Source: Trileptium ribeirensis
Taxonomy: Eukaryota; Nematoda; Enoplea; Enoplida; Thoracostomopsidae
Assembly: GCA_030248225.1 (NCBI GenBank)
Contig: JASANE010028963.1
Location: 1 to 64,000, forward strand
Direction: 5' to 3'
DNA: 64,000 nucleotides
Below the pieces are notes generated by a model. The model saw nothing but the letters and a program-made list of their open reading frames with translations. It made no database searches and had not been told where the DNA came from. Position numbers and translations under genes: made by a program. Every line of letters starts with the position of its first letter. Within the stretch, counting starts at the first letter, position 1. Positions 60,110 through 64,000 of this stretch are shown here, piece after piece.

Positions 60110-61980
60110 TATAAAACCTTTGATGATTATACTGACAGCATAGAATAGATAAATTAATTGTATGATGTAGAGGTGTTGGCTTTGCTTTACAATAGTTAAG
60201 AATAGTTGACATTATTTATGAGTAGGGCTTAGAAAGTCCAAAATCAGCCAAAGTTTATATATTGGCAGGTTTAAAGTATTGTATTGCTTAAAACCTTCGA
60301 GTACTTGGATCGATTTGGCTCATCAAATTATTACATTATGAAACAACATCGCATGTGGATGGTTCGTTCACAAGAAACAGTATTTCATTACATAAATAGA
60401 AAACGACGATGAAAATAATTGACACAAGTGAGCCATAACGCTTTATAACAAATCTTAAAGCTACACGAAGATCACTGAACCTTAGACTCGAGACCAACGC
60501 TATACCAGCCTTAATAGGGTTATGCTGTAGAATTTACAAATTTGACTTCCCGTACTGTTACGGCTTCGGTGGTTATGCATGAGTAAACTTAACCTGTGTC
60601 GCCTACCATCCTATTTTGAAATTAGCGATTGGCAATCACTCGTTCGGTGTACAGGCAATTCGTAAAATTCTCCGAGAATGGAAACAATGGCTTTTGGTCA
60701 ACCGTTCCAAAAATTTAACAACAACAAATTGCCCGTTTGTTGATTACTTCAAAAATATTAGCGAACATCTTACTGGCTATTTGGAGTTTAAAGTTCTAAA
60801 TTTGTGATTTTGTTAGAGACCTTAACGCGCTTCTTTTGAATTTTATAAATTGGTTCGCGAACAAGATATTGCAATACACATAGATACATGCAACACGTTC
60901 GCTCAGGCCATAGGCATTATAACAAAAGTACAAATTTTGGCAATGGATATATTGACTGAACCGAGATGCCATTATATAAATATGGAACGCTCATATATAA
61001 TGTGTAATATAGCCGAACCGGCTCAATTTAATATATATCCTGGGTAAACAGCAACATGAAAACAGCGAGCGTTCAAATATAATGTTCGCAAACTTTCGAA
61101 AACAAATATGGTGGTTTAGCAAAAGTTATAGCAAAAGTGGAAAACGTGTTCGCAAAACGCCTGTTATACGCATGAAGTAAATAGTTTACATGCAGCAATA
61201 GTCTGGTGGTTGGCGTCCAGAAACCATGGTAATTTGTAAAATACGATCGGTGATCGCAATGCGTTGTTTTGAAACAAAATTCGGTCTTGTAATAAACTTT
61301 TAGCTAACAAATTCTGGTCGAATTTGCAACACAGGTAGCAGAAATCAACTCAGTACTAAAAATTAAAAAACTAAAAATGAACTAAAAAATTTTTTATTAA
61401 ATTCGTACTATAATGGTTGAGTAACGCTTCTGCGGTGCTTCTTTGCACTGGTTGTTCTCGAAATGTACCGGCCGATCCAGCTTCAAGTTCCAAAATCAGA
61501 TTTAGACGGTAAAACATAATTTGAAAACATGCACGGGAATCAATTTAAAACACTTACGAAAATGTTCAGGTGGACTGTGAAATAATAGAATTTATTTAGT
61601 GTACACAATGATTTTGCGGCACTTATAAAGCCGATGAATTGAAGGGGCCTATTGGATACCCTATTTTGTGATTCTCTTGTGATTGCAGTACAAAATGATT
61701 TTGTTTTACTGCTAAATTATATACAGAAGACGATGTATCATCTGTGTTAGCAGCTGTATTAGCTCAGCACACATAGGAAACGCAGCTAACCCTTTATCGA
61801 TTATATTTTCTAAACAGCTACTACCTTGCGACAGCGGCGACTCTTGCTATGTAATGACTGCGATTAGTCTTGTTTCGTTTCTGAGAAGAAAAGATAAGTT
61901 ATATTTGTTTGCGTGCCATAATTAATTTCCTTGTTTAGTGATTTTTCTGGCCTTAGTAAACATCAGGGTGGAAAAGACGT
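60110..61980. other. Stretch with two unassigned small open frames
   Basis: Two + strand open stretches in the same frame (60616-60807 and 60850-61047) are separated by about 40 bp. Neither resembles a family I know. They might be a decayed ORF or chance. The rest shows nothing. Confidence 0.35.
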
Positions 61981-62130
61981 TGCTGCCCAAGTAACCTTGA
62001 GGGGCAGTACGTTATAACGTTAAAAAAGAACAGATTAGAGCTTAGGGTTAGTGTATGTCTCATATAAGACCCGTAGCTTAGGCTGAGACTAAGGCTTTAG
62101 GCTTAGCATACCGAGAACGGTATGGTCTGC
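61980..62130 (+). repeat. Dispersed repeat family A (TTAGGC-rich), copy 4
   Basis: It matches 19295-19505 in CCAAGTAACC, GAGGGGC, TACGTTATAACGTT, AGATTAGAG, TTAGTGTATGTCT and GGCTTAGCATACCGAGA. It directly precedes the GC-rich minisatellite. Confidence 0.7.
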
Positions 62131-62189
62131 ATTTTATTTCCGTCCCTCAGGGTTAATTGGGCCGACATTGCTTTAACCAAAAATCGTAC

Positions 62190-62675
62190 ATATACGGCGC
62201 CCTGGGGGTCTGACGTGGGGGATGGTGCGACATGTCGGAAGGGGGAGGGCGCGCGGCGCCTTGGCGCATGGTGGATGCGGCGTCTTGAGGGAGGAGGATG
62301 GGTCGCCTCGGTAGAAGTAGAGCGGCACCTTGGGGCGCTGGAAGACGCCGCGGAGGGTGGGGGCGGGGGACTTTGGGACGGGAGAAAGGGCCTAGGGGGG
62401 GTGGAGACACTTGGGTGGGGGTGCGGCGCCTCGATGCGGGTGCGGCGACTCGCTTGGGGTGCGGCGCCTCGATGGTGAGAGTGCGTCACACGGAGGGGAC
62501 AGAATTGCAGCGCCTTGGCAGGAGAGGTGTGGCACTATGGGGGAGAGCTGCGGCGTCTCAGTGCAGGGGTACGGGTGCGGCGCCTCGGCGCGGGGAGAGG
62601 GCGGTGCGTCGCGTCGGCTGGGGGGGGGGGTGGTGGCGCAGCCCCTCGGCACGAGGGCGCTAGAACACACACCTT
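62190..62675. repeat. GC-rich degenerate minisatellite
   Basis: GTGCGGCGCCTCG-like words recur about ten times at irregular 20-60 bp spacing (for example near 62250, 62275, 62310, 62422, 62440, 62459, 62505, 62547 and 62575), separated by G-runs. The segment is strikingly GC- and CpG-rich on the + strand while the rest of the window is AT-rich. Long open frames exist in several phases on both strands, as expected from a GC-rich sequence with few stop trinucleotides, and none is a credible gene. Confidence 0.8.
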
Positions 62676-62689
62676 GAGCCTACTCAGGC

Positions 62690-63250
62690 TACAAACCAAG
62701 GGCCTAAGGATTTATTACTTGGATTACATGTGATTCAGCCCTTATATTCATAGCTTTGGCCGCTATATAGGAGCAACAGTTTGACATGACTGGGATGGTA
62801 TGCTTTGGACACTGCATGTGCATATATATCTTAGCGATTACATAAGGCGTAGAATAAGCCTAGTTCCAAATCGAATTGCTGTTCACACTGCACCCGGCAA
62901 TAAGCTCATCCTCCTTGTATTTAACATCTATGAAAACAAAATTTGTGCACAATTAAATTTTCTCAGTTAAAATATCTATCGTTCTCGAGAGAGTTGAAAA
63001 ATCAAAAATGGTTCCTGTGAGAATCAGCGACATTGCAAAATCTGGGAGTCTAGTATCTAAACCCTAATAAATATGAAATATAATAATTATGCGTGGTTTA
63101 GCGATTTCCTGAATAATGTGCTTAGCGAAATATACTGTCAATATAACTGTAAATTTTTTCTTATGTTATATGTTATTTATTCTATTTATTAAGGGAATAA
63201 AATTTTAAACATATATCGAATGGAGATTTTAGCGCAAAAAATAACCAAAG
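62690..63250. other. Stretch without recognisable gene
   Basis: AT-rich DNA. No feature supported. Confidence 0.5.
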
Positions 63251-63257
63251 AAAATGT

Positions 63258-63445
63258 TTTCGCGGACTGTAAGGCGTATGGCTTGCAGATTAGAAGGGTT
63301 TGATTCAACTCTGCGTGACAAATGCATATCCTAGCTAGGCTGTTATAAATTTTGATAGTCGAGCTGAACTATTTACGTGACATTTGGTTAGATCATATGA
63401 ACGGGTGACATAATTCGGACCACGCGCTCGAATCTTACCGTAACT
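63258..63445. repeat. MITE-like repeat related to 49829-50359
   Basis: It shares GCGGACT, GACAAA.GCA.ATCCTAGCTA, TGTTATAAATTTTGATAGTCGAGCTGA-like and GGGTGACATAATTCGGACCACGCGC with that element. Only one end is clear. Confidence 0.55.
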
Positions 63446-63449
63446 GATG

Positions 63450-64000
63450 ATAATAAATTTGTGTTTTATGAAAAACCAAGAGCATGTCGTATACAAGTAT
63501 ATATCTGTGGAACAACACAAATTACTTTAACTCAATTTAATCAATGCATACAGAAACATTCTATGGGCCTATCGAAACAGGTCTGATATATTTTTGTTTG
63601 TCGAGTAGTATAAACAATAAATGGTGTGTAGGTGCAAACCAAGCTAATATTCTGGTATTGATACACGACGAATGTTTTTAAATGCATATTTAGTTTAACC
63701 GTTTCGATTCAAAGTTTAAATAAATGCTTGTTTTGAAAGGAAATGATTTTTAAGCAAAGCTTGGTATGCAAACTTCGAGTATCATTTTCATGTAGAGACA
63801 AAACATTTTATATTTTGTGCTTTATATAGCGATTTTCAAAATGTAAATAGGAAATGACGGTTTTCCTCAGTTATCTTAATTACAAAGAGGGGAAGATTAA
63901 TTGGTGCGGTGCTCAACTATACGTAAGTGAAGAAATGTTTTGAAATTTTGTGCTTGGATTTTCTTTTGTCAATTTAACGGTATGTCCCCGGATTTTTACA
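63450..64000. other. Right end of window, no recognisable gene
   Basis: AT-rich DNA. Nothing supported. Confidence 0.5.

Noticed and set aside
60616..61047. Two small frames in the same phase as a possible broken gene
   Set aside because: No recognisable motif in either part and nothing to link them beyond the shared phase.
62103..62733. Several long Gly/Arg- or Pro/Ser-rich frames on both strands
   Set aside because: A GC-rich degenerate minisatellite has few stop codons in any frame; composition is not protein-like.

Overview
The window is AT-rich genomic DNA from a multicellular invertebrate. It has spliced genes with kilobase introns, long minisatellites, several families of dispersed repeats and decayed retrotransposons, and no bacterial-style gene packing. 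The phylum is not proven. A nematode-like or other worm-like host is a reasonable guess from the style of the DEG/ENaC channel and the FN3-like protein.

Two host genes can be supported, both on the + strand. (1) A complete four-exon gene of the DEG/ENaC (amiloride-sensitive, trimeric cation channel) family spans 26354-38577. Exons 26354-26424, 28470-29000, 34042-34664 and 37907-38577 have GT/AG borders and matching phases, and join into one 631-codon frame. It carries the His-Gly gating motif, TM1, the post-TM1 FPPVIFC motif, a Cys-rich extracellular region, TM2 with a G-A-S filter, and a long basic tail. (2) An apparently single-exon protein of 358 residues at 12344-13420 has two FN3-like modules, a possible signal peptide and a GPI-like hydrophobic tail.

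The channel gene's introns are heavily invaded. Intron 1 has small duplications and a repeat. Intron 2 has a minisatellite of about 3.4 kb (unit about 115 bp). Intron 3 holds a fragment of 28S rRNA domain V between direct repeats. Immediately before exon 4 are four extra tandem copies (102 bp each) of the intron/exon boundary, which carry decoy splice acceptors and partial TM2 codons.

Layout. 1-5.7 kb: long inverted-repeat (foldback-like) element, probably cut by the window edge. 6.6-7.2 kb: two dispersed repeats. 8.3-10.1 kb: non-LTR retrotransposon RT remnant whose catalytic-motif segment is amplified into seven tandem copies of about 198 bp. 12.3-13.4 kb: FN3-like gene. 13.7-14.3 kb: 108-bp minisatellite. 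15.8-16.1 kb: TTAA-flanked piggyBac-type MITE containing a tRNA-like sequence. 16-23 kb: mostly featureless. 23.5-24.5 kb: second LINE remnant. 26.3-38.6 kb: DEG/ENaC gene. 39.4-40.8 and 41.8-44.0 kb: two more inverted-repeat elements. 45.8-46.2 kb: tRNA-Ala(UGC)-like pair (SINE or tRNA). 46.4-47.0 kb: Ty3/gypsy integrase pseudogene, - strand. 48.1-50.9 kb: third LINE remnant with nested insertions. 52.7-54.4 kb: minisatellite with a 286-bp higher-order repeat. 55-64 kb: scattered MITE-like repeats and a GC-rich degenerate minisatellite near 62.2-62.7 kb.

All calls come from reading the sequence. No database or alignment was run.
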